Shown: positions 17,128 through 26,053, counted from the first letter of the stretch. The stretch is DNA of 64,000 bases from Arthrobacter globiformis (GCF_030818015.1 NZ_JAUSZX010000001.1:2170001-2234000); one strand, 5' to 3'. Notes: generated by a model from the letters alone, not told the origin. A program made the numbers and translations.

Positions 17128-18269
17128 TCCCCGTGGCCGTTACCGAACTGGTCAAGCCGCTGACATCGGACAGAGCGGCATCCCGCGGCCGGCGTGATGA
17201 ATCCCGCCTCTGCCGCTCCACCGGGCAGCGAATCATGCTGGGCCTGGCATTGCTGCTCATTTTCATCATTCCGCTGAGCGTCGGCAGCCCCTTCCTGCTC
17301 TCCCTCGGGGGGACCATCGGCGTTTATGCCATCGCCGCGATCGGGCTCAACGTCCTCTCCGGCCACGCCGGCCAGATCTCCCTGGCGCAGAGCGTGTTCG
17401 TCGGGATTGGTGCCTTCACGGGCGTCGCGCTCGGCAGCATCGCGGAGTTGCCGCTCCTTCTCTGGCTCCCTGCAACCGCTGTCGGGGGAGGACTGGCCGC
17501 AGCCATCGTTGCACCCCTGACGCTGCGGCTCAAAGGAGTCTTCCAGATTGTGCTCAGCTTGGGCCTGATCTTCGTGGGCAACTACATCTTCGTGAATACG
17601 CCCTTCATCACCGGCGGCAACGCCGGCATTTCCGCGGCCCCCAGCATGTCCCTGGGCTTCGTTGACTTCGGCAACCTCATGATCGGCGGGATGAAGTACA
17701 CCTACGAGCAGGGCCTGTTCATCCTGGTCTGGCTCTGCGTGGCGGCCTGCATGGTGGCAGTGGTAAACATGCACCGAACCCGTTTCGGACGGTCGATGAC
17801 AGCCATCCGCGAGGCGGAAACGGCCGCCCAGATCGCCGGTATCAATGCGGGCAGCGTCAAGATGAAGGCATTCATCATCGCCGGCGCTTTTGGCGGTCTC
17901 GCCGGCGGGCTCCTTCTGGCCCAGCTGCGCTTTGTCCAAACGGACCAGTTTGGCATCAGTATGGGTCTTGAACTGCTGATCATCGCTGTGGTGGGGGGTC
18001 TGGGCTCCACCTGGGGGCCTGTCATCGGAGCCGCCATCATTAGCTCGATCCCCGTCCTAGCCACGCAATATGCGGAGTACATCCCGTTTCTGCAGGAAGA
18101 TTTCAGCCAGTCAGGGGCCATTGGAATCCCGGTCGGGCAAGTCGGTCTGCTCGTCTACGGTCTTGCCCTGGTACTCGTCATGGTCTTTGAACCGCGAGGT
18201 GTTTCCCATTTGCTCCGCAGCGGTGGCGGGCTCCGCTCACTGGCCGTCCCAAGGCGAAACGGCGGCTGA
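17124..18269 (+). CDS. ABC importer permease, LivM-like
   Basis: A 381-residue permease. The GTG start overlaps the LivH stop and follows AGGAAGG. A cytoplasmic N-terminal stretch of about 35 charged residues precedes the first helix. The family segments GHAGQISLAQSVFVGIGAF and RFGRSMTAIREAETAAQIAG are present. It completes the five-part importer of the CocE operon. Confidence 0.9.
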   Translation: MIPVAVTELVKPLTSDRAASRGRRDESRLCRSTGQRIMLGLALLLIFIIPLSVGSPFLLSLGGTIGVYAIAAIGLNVLSGHAGQISLAQSVFVGIGAFTGVALGSIAELPLLLWLPATAVGGGLAAAIVAPLTLRLKGVFQIVLSLGLIFVGNYIFVNTPFITGGNAGISAAPSMSLGFVDFGNLMIGGMKYTYEQGLFILVWLCVAACMVAVVNMHRTRFGRSMTAIREAETAAQIAGINAGSVKMKAFIIAGAFGGLAGGLLLAQLRFVQTDQFGISMGLELLIIAVVGGLGSTWGPVIGAAIISSIPVLATQYAEYIPFLQEDFSQSGAIGIPVGQVGLLVYGLALVLVMVFEPRGVSHLLRSGGGLRSLAVPRRNGG

Positions 18270-18355
18270 CGGCTGTCCTCCGGCAGGGCAGCATCCTCAA
18301 CATTCATTCCGACGCCGGGCGCCCATGCGCCACGGCGGCAACTCGAAAGGTCACC

Positions 18356-19456
18356 GTGATCAATATGAAGGCCGCCGTGGTGAACCAGGCCGGCGGGGAA
18401 TTCGAACTCGAGGACGTGATACTGGACGAGCCGCGTGCCGACGAAGTTCTCGTCAAACTCGTGGGCACGGGTATTTGCCATACGGACTTGAGCGTCAGAA
18501 ACGGAGTCCAGTCCCCTCAGGTTCTCGGGCACGAGGGTGCCGGCATCATCGAAGCTGTCGGTGAGGACGTCCGGGGCCTCGCACCGGGTGACAAGGTGAT
18601 CATGTCCTTCGCTTCCTGCGGAGACTGCGACAAGTGCTTCACGGGCAGTCCGGCTCATTGCCGCCACTTTATTCCACTTAATATGTTCGGCACCCGCGCT
18701 GACGGAAGCCGCAGCATCCGGCGGGAGGACGGGCAGGAGATTGGCGGAAACTTCTTCGGGCAGTCCTCCTTCGCCGAATACTCGCTGGCGGGTCCACGCA
18801 ACATAGTGAAGCTTCCAAACGATACACCGATTGAGCTATTGCGGCTTCTCGGACCGTTCGGATGCGGCATTCAGACCGGCGCCGGCGGCGTCCTCAACAG
18901 CCTGAATGCCCGGGCAGGGAGCTCCATCGCCATCTTCGGCGCCGGCGGTGTGGGCCTGAGTGCGCTGCTCGCTGCGGTTGTCAGCGGCTGCACCACCATA
19001 GTCGTCTGTGACGTGAACCAAAGCCGGCTCCAGCTGGCGATGGATCTTGGTGCCACCCATGTGGTCGACGCTCTCGCGGCGGACGCCCGGCAACAGATCA
19101 TTGACATCACTGAAGGCGGTGCCCACTACTCGGTAGAGACCAGCGGGAACATGCACGCCGTCCGGAACGCCGTGGACGTGCTTGATGTCGGCGGGACGGC
19201 CGGACTCATAGGGCTGGGCCGCCCCGGCTCGGAAATCGTTCTGGACCACAGCGTGATGGGCTTCGGACGCCGCTTGGTGGGCATCGTCGAAGGAGACGCC
19301 GTGCCCCAAAAGTTCATTCCGGAGCTCATCGCCCTCCACAGGGCGGGGCGGTTCCCCTTCGAACGGTTCGTGGAACTGTACCCGTTCGACAAGATCCAGC
19401 AGGCCGCCGAGGACAGTGCGGCCGGACACACCGTCAAGGCAATTGTGACCTTTTGA
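18356..19456 (+). CDS. Zinc-dependent aryl-alcohol-type dehydrogenase
   Basis: A 366-residue medium-chain zinc alcohol dehydrogenase. The catalytic zinc region is GICHTDLS and GHEGAGII. The four structural-zinc cysteines are in CGDCDKCFTGSPAHC, and the cofactor motif is GAGGVGLSALL. The fold and the segment LLGPFGCGIQTGAGGVLNSL resemble aryl-alcohol and class III-type dehydrogenases. A GTG at 18356 has AAAGG 6 nt upstream; an ATG at 18365 is the alternative. With the aldehyde dehydrogenase that follows, it would oxidise a primary alcohol to an acid, either a side-chain alcohol of the aromatic substrate or a fragment released from it. Confidence 0.85.
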   Translation: MINMKAAVVNQAGGEFELEDVILDEPRADEVLVKLVGTGICHTDLSVRNGVQSPQVLGHEGAGIIEAVGEDVRGLAPGDKVIMSFASCGDCDKCFTGSPAHCRHFIPLNMFGTRADGSRSIRREDGQEIGGNFFGQSSFAEYSLAGPRNIVKLPNDTPIELLRLLGPFGCGIQTGAGGVLNSLNARAGSSIAIFGAGGVGLSALLAAVVSGCTTIVVCDVNQSRLQLAMDLGATHVVDALAADARQQIIDITEGGAHYSVETSGNMHAVRNAVDVLDVGGTAGLIGLGRPGSEIVLDHSVMGFGRRLVGIVEGDAVPQKFIPELIALHRAGRFPFERFVELYPFDKIQQAAEDSAAGHTVKAIVTF

Positions 19457-19467
19457 GGAGAAACGGC

Positions 19468-20922
19468 ATGAACCGAACGAAGATGTTCATCGGCGGCGCG
19501 TGGCAGGAAACCGCGCAGGGCGTGCAGCGTGATCTGGTGAATCCCGCCACAGAGGAAGTCTTCGGGCAGGCGGTGATCGCCACCGCGGCGGACGCCGGGC
19601 CAGTTGTCGAGGCAGCGGACGGCGCCCTCCAGACTTGGTCGATGACCTCCGGCGCAACACGGGCGGAACTGCTGGAACGAATAGCCGGCGCCTGGGAGGC
19701 CCGGGGCGAGGATGTCGCACTTCTAGTCACCCGGGAAATGGGGATGCCGCTCAGGGACTCAGCCTTCAATAACGTTGCGGGTCCCGTGGCCGTGTTGCGG
19801 TACTACGCCGGGATCGCCAGAGACGTTCAACGGGAGGAACGGCGTCCTCCCTTTGCCTTCAAGGGCGAGGTGATTGTGCGGAAGAGCCCGGTGGGGGTGG
19901 TTGCGGCCATCGTGCCGTGGAACTATCCGTTGATGCTTATGGCCACCAAGCTGGGACCTGCGCTGGCTGCCGGCTGCACCGTCGTCATCAAACCGGCGGA
20001 GGAAAATGCCCTCAGCGGTTACCTCGTCGCCGACATCATGACGGAAGCGGGAGTGCCGCCCGGTGTCGTGAACATCGTGGCGGGCGGACCTGACTTTGCA
20101 CGGGCGCTCGTCGCGCACCCCAAGGTCGGGAAAGTCGCCTTCACCGGTTCGACTTTGGTGGGCCGGAGCATTGCCAAGGAAGTCGGTGAGCGGCTCGGCT
20201 CAGTGAACCTGGAACTTGGCGGCAAGTCCGCGGCGGTGGTCCTGGATGACGCAGACGTGGCGCACACCCTGTCGCAGTTGCCCCCGCTGTCCTTCCTCAA
20301 CGCGGGGCAGACCTGCTTCGCGCAGACCCGCGTCATCGCCACCCCCAAAATTTACGAGGAAATCGTGGAGGGGTACCGGTGCTATGCAAAGTCCCAAGTC
20401 CTCGGTTCCCCGCTTGACGAGGGCACCACGATGGGGCCGGTGATATCCCGGAGACAAAGGCAGCGGATCAACGAGTACATTGAGCAGGGCGTCTCAGCCG
20501 GGGCCCGGCTGGTGAGCGGCGGTGTCACGGGCGAAGTTCCCGAACAGGGCTTCTACGTGAGGCCCACCGTTTTCGCCGATGTGGACAACGCGTGGGCCAT
20601 CGCGCAGGAAGAGATCTTCGGCCCCGTCGTCTGCATCATCCCGGCACGGGACGAGGATGACGCAGTCCGCATTGCCAATGACTCCCCTTACGGCCTAGCC
20701 GGTTCGGTGTGGACGGGCGACGTGAAGCGCGGACTGGATGTGGCCCGCCGAATCGAGGCAGGATCCTTCGGCATCAACGGCTACCTCCCCGATATGGCTG
20801 CGCCCTGGGGAGGCACCAAGGCGAGTGGCTCGGGGCGCGAAAACGGACCCGAGGCCGTAGACGACTTCCTGCGCACCGACACCATCTACAAGTTCGCCGC
20901 CGGGGCCGGGCAATCCACCTGA
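19468..20922 (+). CDS. Aldehyde dehydrogenase
   Basis: A 484-residue NAD(P)-dependent aldehyde dehydrogenase. Conserved parts include VAAIVPWNYPLMLMATKLGP, the catalytic Glu in LELGGKSAAVV and the catalytic Cys in NAGQTCFAQTRV. The C-terminal GTKASGSGRENG loop is also typical. The start at 19468 follows TGAGGAGAAACGGC; a TTG at 19453 is less likely. It is the last gene of the operon that starts at 11538. Confidence 0.9.
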   Translation: MNRTKMFIGGAWQETAQGVQRDLVNPATEEVFGQAVIATAADAGPVVEAADGALQTWSMTSGATRAELLERIAGAWEARGEDVALLVTREMGMPLRDSAFNNVAGPVAVLRYYAGIARDVQREERRPPFAFKGEVIVRKSPVGVVAAIVPWNYPLMLMATKLGPALAAGCTVVIKPAEENALSGYLVADIMTEAGVPPGVVNIVAGGPDFARALVAHPKVGKVAFTGSTLVGRSIAKEVGERLGSVNLELGGKSAAVVLDDADVAHTLSQLPPLSFLNAGQTCFAQTRVIATPKIYEEIVEGYRCYAKSQVLGSPLDEGTTMGPVISRRQRQRINEYIEQGVSAGARLVSGGVTGEVPEQGFYVRPTVFADVDNAWAIAQEEIFGPVVCIIPARDEDDAVRIANDSPYGLAGSVWTGDVKRGLDVARRIEAGSFGINGYLPDMAAPWGGTKASGSGRENGPEAVDDFLRTDTIYKFAAGAGQST

Positions 20923-21075
20923 AGCAACCCGTCCAGAACAAGGAAACGGCCGCCCAGCTACCGCAAGACGTATCGGCCGGCACGCGGCGTCCAGCCCTGG
21001 CCATTTCAGGCGGGGTCCGGCGCCGCGTGCGGATTTTCGCGTTTTTTCAGGCAATCGAAGCCGGAATGATTGACA

Positions 21076-21090
21076 GTCTCAAAGTGAGAC
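21076..21090. promoter_or_regulatory. Palindromic operator GTCTCA-N3-TGAGAC, copy 4
   Basis: Perfect inverted repeat with AAG between the arms and GATTGACA before it, the same flank as copy 3. Its centre is 102 bp before the start of the luciferase-like monooxygenase. This operon contains the Fis-type regulator gene, so the regulator probably controls its own operon. Confidence 0.7.
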
Positions 21091-21128
21091 ACCAATGAAC
21101 TTGCGCCGCCGATACTGTGATATCAAAT

Positions 21129-21145
21129 ACATCACCTAGTGATGT
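21129..21145. promoter_or_regulatory. Inverted repeat ACATCAC-N3-GTGATGT before the monooxygenase gene
   Basis: Perfect 7-bp arms around CTA, centred 48 bp before the ATG at 21185 and 54 bp downstream of operator copy 4. The sequence is AT-richer than its surroundings. It is probably the binding site of a second, unidentified regulator overlapping the promoter. Confidence 0.5.
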
Positions 21146-21184
21146 GGATTACAAATAATGCCACCCACTGAAAGGAATAGTGCG

Positions 21185-22276
21185 ATGCTGAACATCGGGA
21201 TCAACCTGGGCTTCGGAAAGCTGGACGAAAGCCTCACCGACGAGGAAATGTACGACGGCGAGATCGACCTCGCGGTGCGCGCCGAGGCTCTGGGCTACGA
21301 CAGCGTGTGGGCCGTTGAGCACCACTTCAGCGACTACTCCATGTGCCCGGACAATCTCCTCCTGTTGGCCAACATCGCCGGACAGACCAAGGACATCAAG
21401 CTCGGAACCGGTGCCGTTATCGTGCCCTGGAACGACCCGCTGCGCGTGGCCGAGAAGGCGCTGATGGTGGACACCCTCTCCAAGGGCCGCCTTCTCTTGG
21501 GCGTGGGACGGGGCCTGTCCCGCAACGAGTACGTGCCGTTCCGCATCCCGCTGGAGGAAACCCGCGAACGCTTCGACGAGGCGTCCGCCATGATCTTCGA
21601 CGCCGTCGAGTCCGGAATCATCGAAGGCGACGGCCGCTTCTACCCGCAGCCCAGGGCCGAGCTTCGCCCGGGACCGCGCGGCTCCTTCGCGGACCGCCGC
21701 TACTGCGTGGCCGGCTCCCCGGACTCCCTCGTCTCCGCCGTGAACCTGCGTGCCCGGCTGATGTCGTTCATCGTTCGTCCTGTCCCGGACCTCATGGGCA
21801 ACTTCACCACGTACCGTGAGATGTACGAGGAAAAGCACGGTGCGGTGGCCCCTGCCATCTGCCTGAACGTGAACATGTACTGCCACGAGGACAACGAGGT
21901 GGCCCAGGAGCGCCACTTCGAATACATCTCCCGGTTCTTCCAGTCCAATGTGGACCACTACGAAATGGCCGGCGACCATTTCGCCACCACCAAGGGCTAT
22001 GAACGCTACGCAGATACCGCGAAGCGTATCCAGGATGCCGGTCTGCAGGGCGCTGCCGACAAGTACGCCGAAGCGGCGCTCTGGGGAAACCCGGAGCACA
22101 TCCTGGGCCAGATCGAAGAAATCCGGGACGTGCTCGGCGACTTTGAAATCATCATCGCCCCGTGCTTTGGCGGCATGCCCTACGATCAGGCACGCGCCAG
22201 CCTTGAGCTGTTTGCCCGCGAAGTCATGCCGAAGGCCCGCAGCCTGAACGGCCAGAAAGTCAGCGTCGCAGCCTAG
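21185..22276 (+). CDS. Luciferase-like flavin-dependent monooxygenase
   Basis: A 363-residue member of the bacterial luciferase-like (LLM) monooxygenase family, which uses reduced flavin supplied by a separate reductase. Family segments include AEALGYDSVWAVEHHFSDY, IKLGTGAVIVPWNDPLRVAE and the GRLLLGVGRGLSRNEY loop. The start at 21185 has AAAGG 9 nt upstream. A flavin reductase gene lies at 25053 in the same operon and is the likely partner. LLM proteins hydroxylate, desulfonate or carry out Baeyer-Villiger insertion (type II). Given the C-alpha-dehydrogenase-like SDR and the ester hydrolase nearby, oxygen insertion next to a ketone is my preferred but unproven idea. Confidence 0.83.
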   Translation: MLNIGINLGFGKLDESLTDEEMYDGEIDLAVRAEALGYDSVWAVEHHFSDYSMCPDNLLLLANIAGQTKDIKLGTGAVIVPWNDPLRVAEKALMVDTLSKGRLLLGVGRGLSRNEYVPFRIPLEETRERFDEASAMIFDAVESGIIEGDGRFYPQPRAELRPGPRGSFADRRYCVAGSPDSLVSAVNLRARLMSFIVRPVPDLMGNFTTYREMYEEKHGAVAPAICLNVNMYCHEDNEVAQERHFEYISRFFQSNVDHYEMAGDHFATTKGYERYADTAKRIQDAGLQGAADKYAEAALWGNPEHILGQIEEIRDVLGDFEIIIAPCFGGMPYDQARASLELFAREVMPKARSLNGQKVSVAA

Positions 22277-22293
22277 GTCTGGGCAGGTGCGCA

Positions 22294-22311
22294 GTGCCGG
22301 CCGGCCGGCAC
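22294..22311. other. Perfect GC-rich palindrome between monooxygenase and regulator genes
   Basis: An 18-bp palindrome with 7-bp ends GTGCCGG/CCGGCAC around CCGG, flanked by TGCGCA/CGCGCA. There is no U-run. It could act as an attenuator separating high expression of the monooxygenase from lower expression of the regulator. Confidence 0.4.
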
Positions 22312-22392
22312 CGCGCGCACTCCGCAATTCCACGGTGGGCACGTACGAACGAGAGGCAGCGAAATGACACAGGACGCCAGGGCAGCGCAGCC

Positions 22393-24189
22393 ATGACTGA
22401 GCAGGCGCACACACCCGGACCTCCCGTTCCGTCCAAGCCGGAGCAGTGGGATCGGATCAGCGAAATCAAACTGAAAGTGATCCAAAAGGATCCGCTGCTG
22501 CTGGACCCGGATGACTATCCAGAGGTCCGCAGGGAAGTCCTGCTCTCCTGGAAACGGTCGCTGTTGGCCGGCGTGGATACCTGGTCCACGGCGATTCCGT
22601 TCGACGAGGACTTCACCCCGAAGAGCCGGCTCGCCCAGGTTGCCCAGCCCATTATGAACCGGCTTGAGGACCAGATCTCCGATTTAAGCTCCTGGGGCTT
22701 CCTCACGGACCGGGCGTGCAGGCTCCTCACAGCTGTGGTTGGAGATTCGCCGCAGGCAAAGCGAATGCGGCAGGTGGACCTGCGGCCTGGGCTGTGCTTC
22801 GCGGAGGACCAGATCGGCACCAACGGCATCGGCTGTGCGCAGGAACAACAGCAGTCCTTCATCATTTCCGGCACCGAGCATTTCCGGATGAACACGGGGA
22901 TCATCACGACGACGGGCGTCAACATCCGGGACCCCTACACGAAACGGTTTGTCGGGACCCTGGGGGTGCACTGCCGCCGGGAGTACGGATCGACGGCGCT
23001 TCTGCCGCTGGTGGCCGAAATCGGCAGGTCCATCGAGACCCAGCTGCTTGCCAGCCGGGCCGATGGGGAGAGGGTCTTTTTCGACTTCTTCCTGCGGACG
23101 CAGCGGCGCTTCCGCGGCGCCGTCGTCGGCATCACGAAATCGTTGTTTATCACCAATACCCAGTCGCGAGAACTCGTCGGGGAGGCCGATGAGGACCTCC
23201 TACGCCGCCTGGCCGAAGAGGCATGCGCCCGGTCCAAGCCCCGCACAGTGCGGCGACGCCTGAGCTCCGGGATTGTCGCGTCGGTCCAGATCTCCCCTGT
23301 GGAACAAGCGCGGGGGGACTTTGCAGCAGTGCTGACGCTCGAGCTCGAAACCGCCCACCAATCGGTTCATTTTGACCAGGGTGACCGCGACCTCGCCGAG
23401 CAGGATCGCCCGGACGCGCGGCGCCAGCTCGGCCAGGCCCTTGCAGCGGGTCACGCCGTGCTGCTCACCGGCGAACGGGGAACCGGCAAGCGTTTCATCG
23501 GATCAGAGGCCCTGCGGCGGAAGTCGCCCCGCTCCGAAGTCGCCGAGATTGACGGATCTGTTGCTCACCTGGATGAGGACCGGTGGCTCAAAGCGCTGCA
23601 GCAGGCAGTGGAAGATGCGGGCTCCATCGTCCTGCTCAGCCACATTGAGGAAATCCCGCTGAGGCTGATGACCACCGTGTCCGACCTCGTTGCAAGGGCC
23701 ACATGCGCGCTGGTCGGAACAACCTCGGAACAGGTGGACGACGACAGCCCGTCTGTGTTCGTTCGTGAAAGTTTTCCGGTTGTGGTGCCCGTTCCGCCGC
23801 TCAGGGACCGTGCCCACGAGTTCAGCGAGCTTTGCCGGGACATACTCCGCGAGCTCGAAGGATCCGATGGCAGAGCCACTTCCCTTGCCTCGAAGTCAGT
23901 CGCTGCCCTCGTGGCCAGCGACTGGCCGGGCAACATCCGCCAGCTGCGTCAGGTACTGGCCACGTCGCGGATTCGTGCCGCCGGTCGGGAGATCAAGCAG
24001 GCAGATCTCCCAGCCCGGTACGGCAGCGGCCAGGCCAGCCGCTTCTTCGGGGAGATGGAACGCGTGGAACGGCAGACCCTGATGGTAGCCCTGCGGGATG
24101 CCGACGGCAACCGAAACGTTGCGGCGGAAAGGCTCGGTATGTCCCGGGCGACAATCTACCGCAAGCTCAAGCGCTACGAGTTGCACTGA
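22393..24189 (+). CDS. Fis-family transcriptional activator, AcoR/DhaR-like, without the sigma-54 contact motif
   Basis: A 598-residue regulator with AcoR-type architecture. An N-terminal GAF-like sensor includes LCFAEDQIGTNGIG. A reduced AAA+ domain has Walker A GERGTGK near 360-366 and WPGNIRQLRQVL near 511-522. A C-terminal Fis helix-turn-helix reads DGNRNVAAERLGMSRATIY. The GAFTGA motif that contacts sigma-54 is absent, as in other actinobacterial members of this family, and the Walker B acidic pair is degraded. The ATG at 22393 has only a weak AGGG site. It is cotranscribed with the monooxygenase and downstream catabolic genes. By context it should bind the GTCTCA-N3-TGAGAC palindromes at 389, 712, 11425 and 21076. 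Confidence 0.85.
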   Translation: MTEQAHTPGPPVPSKPEQWDRISEIKLKVIQKDPLLLDPDDYPEVRREVLLSWKRSLLAGVDTWSTAIPFDEDFTPKSRLAQVAQPIMNRLEDQISDLSSWGFLTDRACRLLTAVVGDSPQAKRMRQVDLRPGLCFAEDQIGTNGIGCAQEQQQSFIISGTEHFRMNTGIITTTGVNIRDPYTKRFVGTLGVHCRREYGSTALLPLVAEIGRSIETQLLASRADGERVFFDFFLRTQRRFRGAVVGITKSLFITNTQSRELVGEADEDLLRRLAEEACARSKPRTVRRRLSSGIVASVQISPVEQARGDFAAVLTLELETAHQSVHFDQGDRDLAEQDRPDARRQLGQALAAGHAVLLTGERGTGKRFIGSEALRRKSPRSEVAEIDGSVAHLDEDRWLKALQQAVEDAGSIVLLSHIEEIPLRLMTTVSDLVARATCALVGTTSEQVDDDSPSVFVRESFPVVVPVPPLRDRAHEFSELCRDILRELEGSDGRATSLASKSVAALVASDWPGNIRQLRQVLATSRIRAAGREIKQADLPARYGSGQASRFFGEMERVERQTLMVALRDADGNRNVAAERLGMSRATIYRKLKRYELH

Positions 24190-24223
24190 TGCAGGCCGTA
24201 TACAGGACAGAGGAGCAGTGGAC

Positions 24224-25036
24224 ATGAACAGAACCGTGGAATTTGTCGGAGCGACAGCGGTCATTACCGGAGGTGCCTCGGGCATCGGAAAGGGCATCGC
24301 TAAGTCCTTCTTGGCGAACGGCTCGAATGTGGTCATCGCCGACATAGATGCTGCGGCCCTGGCCGCTACGGCCCAGGAGCTTGGAGTCCTCGGCGTACGG
24401 ACCGACGTCACTGATCCCGAGAGCGTGCAGGCGCTGGCGGACCGGGCGGTTGCCGAATACGGGGAGGTCCATGTTGTCTGCAACAACGCCGGCGTCGGGC
24501 CAATGTCCCCGATATCGAAGCTGTCGCTCGATGACTGGAAATGGATGCTGGACGTCAACCTTTACGGCGTCATTTACGGGGTGCACTCCTTCCTTCCGAT
24601 TCTGAAAAAGAACCAAGACTGGGGACATATCGTCAACACATCCTCCATGTCGGTGATGGCGCCGCCGGCCAACCTGGGCGCATACGTGGCGGCGAAGGCG
24701 GCAGTCCTCGGCCTCACCGAGGTACTGGCCACGGAGCTGGAGCAAGAGCAGTCCGTCGTCGGAGCCACGGCACTCATTCCCGGCCCCGTACGGACGAACA
24801 TCGCCACCAGTCTGCGCACCCGACCTGCAGCGGGCAACAGTTCACTCGTTGACGTCGACATTGCCGCCAGGAGCAGCGCCTTCCGCTTTCTGGAACCGGA
24901 GGAGGTCGGGGAAATGGTCCTCCACGCCATCCGGGACAACCGGCTCTATGTCGCTTCCCATGCTGAATGGCTGCAGCAGGCCGCCGCCCGACATGCCCGT
25001 ATCCAAGCCGGATTTCCGGCCCCGCAGCCCGCCTGA
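24224..25036 (+). CDS. SDR-family oxidoreductase (first of two in the operon)
   Basis: A 270-residue short-chain dehydrogenase. The cofactor motif is TGGASGIGKG near residues 14-23, then CNNAG, then TSSMS with YVAAK as the catalytic Ser/Tyr/Lys set. GAGGAG precedes the ATG at 24224. The C-terminal part is shorter than that of the second SDR at 26064, but both share the layout of LigD/LigL-type C-alpha dehydrogenases (a DVNLYGVIYGVHSFLP-like segment). Lignin-dimer pathways commonly use several SDRs with different stereospecificity, which would explain the pair. The substrate is inferred from this similarity. Confidence 0.82.
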   Translation: MNRTVEFVGATAVITGGASGIGKGIAKSFLANGSNVVIADIDAAALAATAQELGVLGVRTDVTDPESVQALADRAVAEYGEVHVVCNNAGVGPMSPISKLSLDDWKWMLDVNLYGVIYGVHSFLPILKKNQDWGHIVNTSSMSVMAPPANLGAYVAAKAAVLGLTEVLATELEQEQSVVGATALIPGPVRTNIATSLRTRPAAGNSSLVDVDIAARSSAFRFLEPEEVGEMVLHAIRDNRLYVASHAEWLQQAAARHARIQAGFPAPQPA

Positions 25037-25052
25037 CCTGAAGGACCTCGCC

Positions 25053-25583
25053 ATGACTGACACCGGCACCACCGCCATCACAGAAAATGAACGCGCCGCC
25101 GACCTGAGCAACCGCGTGCGGGCAGTACACCGCCAGTACCCTACGGGTGTGACGGTCGTGACGGCGGGCGTCGACGGCAAGCCGTATGGCCTGGCCGTGA
25201 ACGCCTTCTCCAGCATCTCACTGGACCCTCCGCTGGTGCTGGTGTGCGTGAATGAGTCCTCGAACTCCTACGGTCCCGTCTTTGCCAGCGATTACATCGG
25301 TATCAACATCCTCGCGGCCGACCAGGTAGGCGTGGCCGGGACCTTCGCTAAGTCCGGCGGGGACAAATTCGCCGAATTGGACTGGGAGTTGAGCAGGCTG
25401 GGAGTTCCTGTTCTGGCCGGTGTTGCCGGCCACTTCGAGCTGGAAGTCAAGTACAAGATCCCGGCCTACTCACACACGATCTTCGTCGGCCAGGTGGTCG
25501 AGGCGGCCTCGGCGGACAAGGCGCCGCTGGTATACCAAGCCGGCAAATTCTTTGACGGAGCACGGCTGGAACCGGTCCAGTAG
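25053..25583 (+). CDS. Flavin reductase (FMN-binding split-barrel family)
   Basis: A 176-residue NAD(P)H:flavin oxidoreductase of the HpaC/FlaRed type. Characteristic segments are YPTGVTVVTAG, NAFSSISLDPPLVLVCVN and INILAADQVGVAGTFA. It starts 16 nt after the SDR stop. It is the expected source of reduced flavin for the luciferase-like monooxygenase at 21185, making a two-component monooxygenase within one operon. Confidence 0.88.
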   Translation: MTDTGTTAITENERAADLSNRVRAVHRQYPTGVTVVTAGVDGKPYGLAVNAFSSISLDPPLVLVCVNESSNSYGPVFASDYIGINILAADQVGVAGTFAKSGGDKFAELDWELSRLGVPVLAGVAGHFELEVKYKIPAYSHTIFVGQVVEAASADKAPLVYQAGKFFDGARLEPVQ

Positions 25584-25618
25584 CGCGGGCCTCGATCGAA
25601 TCAGCAATGGAGAAAATC

Positions 25619-26053
25619 ATGAGCATTGACCATACGAACACCGAAGAGAACAACCGCCGGCAACTGCTGCTGGCCTTCGACCACGACGGGCCGCAGGAAT
25701 CCATTGAGGCGCTGCAGAATTACTATTCCGCGGATTTCGTCCGTCACGGCGACAAAGGCGATTACGACAAGGAACGGCTGGCTGACGGCTTGAGCAAGCT
25801 CTACGCCGGCTTCCCGGATTTGAAGCGGACGCAGCATGACGTCATTGTCGACGGGGATCGTGTGGCCTACCGCTGGGAAGCCACCGGCACCCACCGCGGG
25901 GCGTACCTGGGGGTCCGCCCTACAGGCAGGCCGATCACGGCACGGGGCATCGTCATGTGCCGCTTTGAGAACGGACTGATCGCTGAAGAGTGGGCCTCAT
26001 GGAACAGGGCGAGCCTGCTCCATGACCTCGGCATCATTCCATTGGGACGCTAG
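25619..26053 (+). CDS. SnoaL-like (NTF2-fold) protein
   Basis: A 144-residue protein of the SnoaL/ester-cyclase branch of the NTF2-like fold. Recognisable parts are YYSADFVRHG near the N-terminus, a central GFPDLKRTQHDVIVDGDRVA and the C-terminal ENGLIAEEWASWNRASLLHD. GGAG precedes the ATG at 25619; an ATG at 25607 is the alternative. Such proteins act as cyclases, hydrolases or lyases without cofactors. A sphingomonad NTF2-fold enzyme, LdpA, removes the gamma carbon of a lignin diarylpropane, so a role in side-chain processing is plausible here beside a LigD-like SDR. No specific reaction can be assigned from sequence alone. Confidence 0.75.
   Translation: MSIDHTNTEENNRRQLLLAFDHDGPQESIEALQNYYSADFVRHGDKGDYDKERLADGLSKLYAGFPDLKRTQHDVIVDGDRVAYRWEATGTHRGAYLGVRPTGRPITARGIVMCRFENGLIAEEWASWNRASLLHDLGIIPLGR

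Noticed and set aside
21149..22414. 421-codon antisense frame over the luciferase-like monooxygenase
   Set aside because: Composition is typical of a reverse-strand shadow; the plus-strand gene has a binding site and family motifs.
21185..25583. Sulfonate (SsuD/SsuE or sulfoquinovose) monooxygenase system
   Set aside because: The luciferase-like enzyme plus flavin reductase could suggest desulfonation, but there is no sulfonate importer, sulfite handling gene or glycosidase, and the LigD-like SDR and CocE hydrolase point elsewhere. Not excluded.
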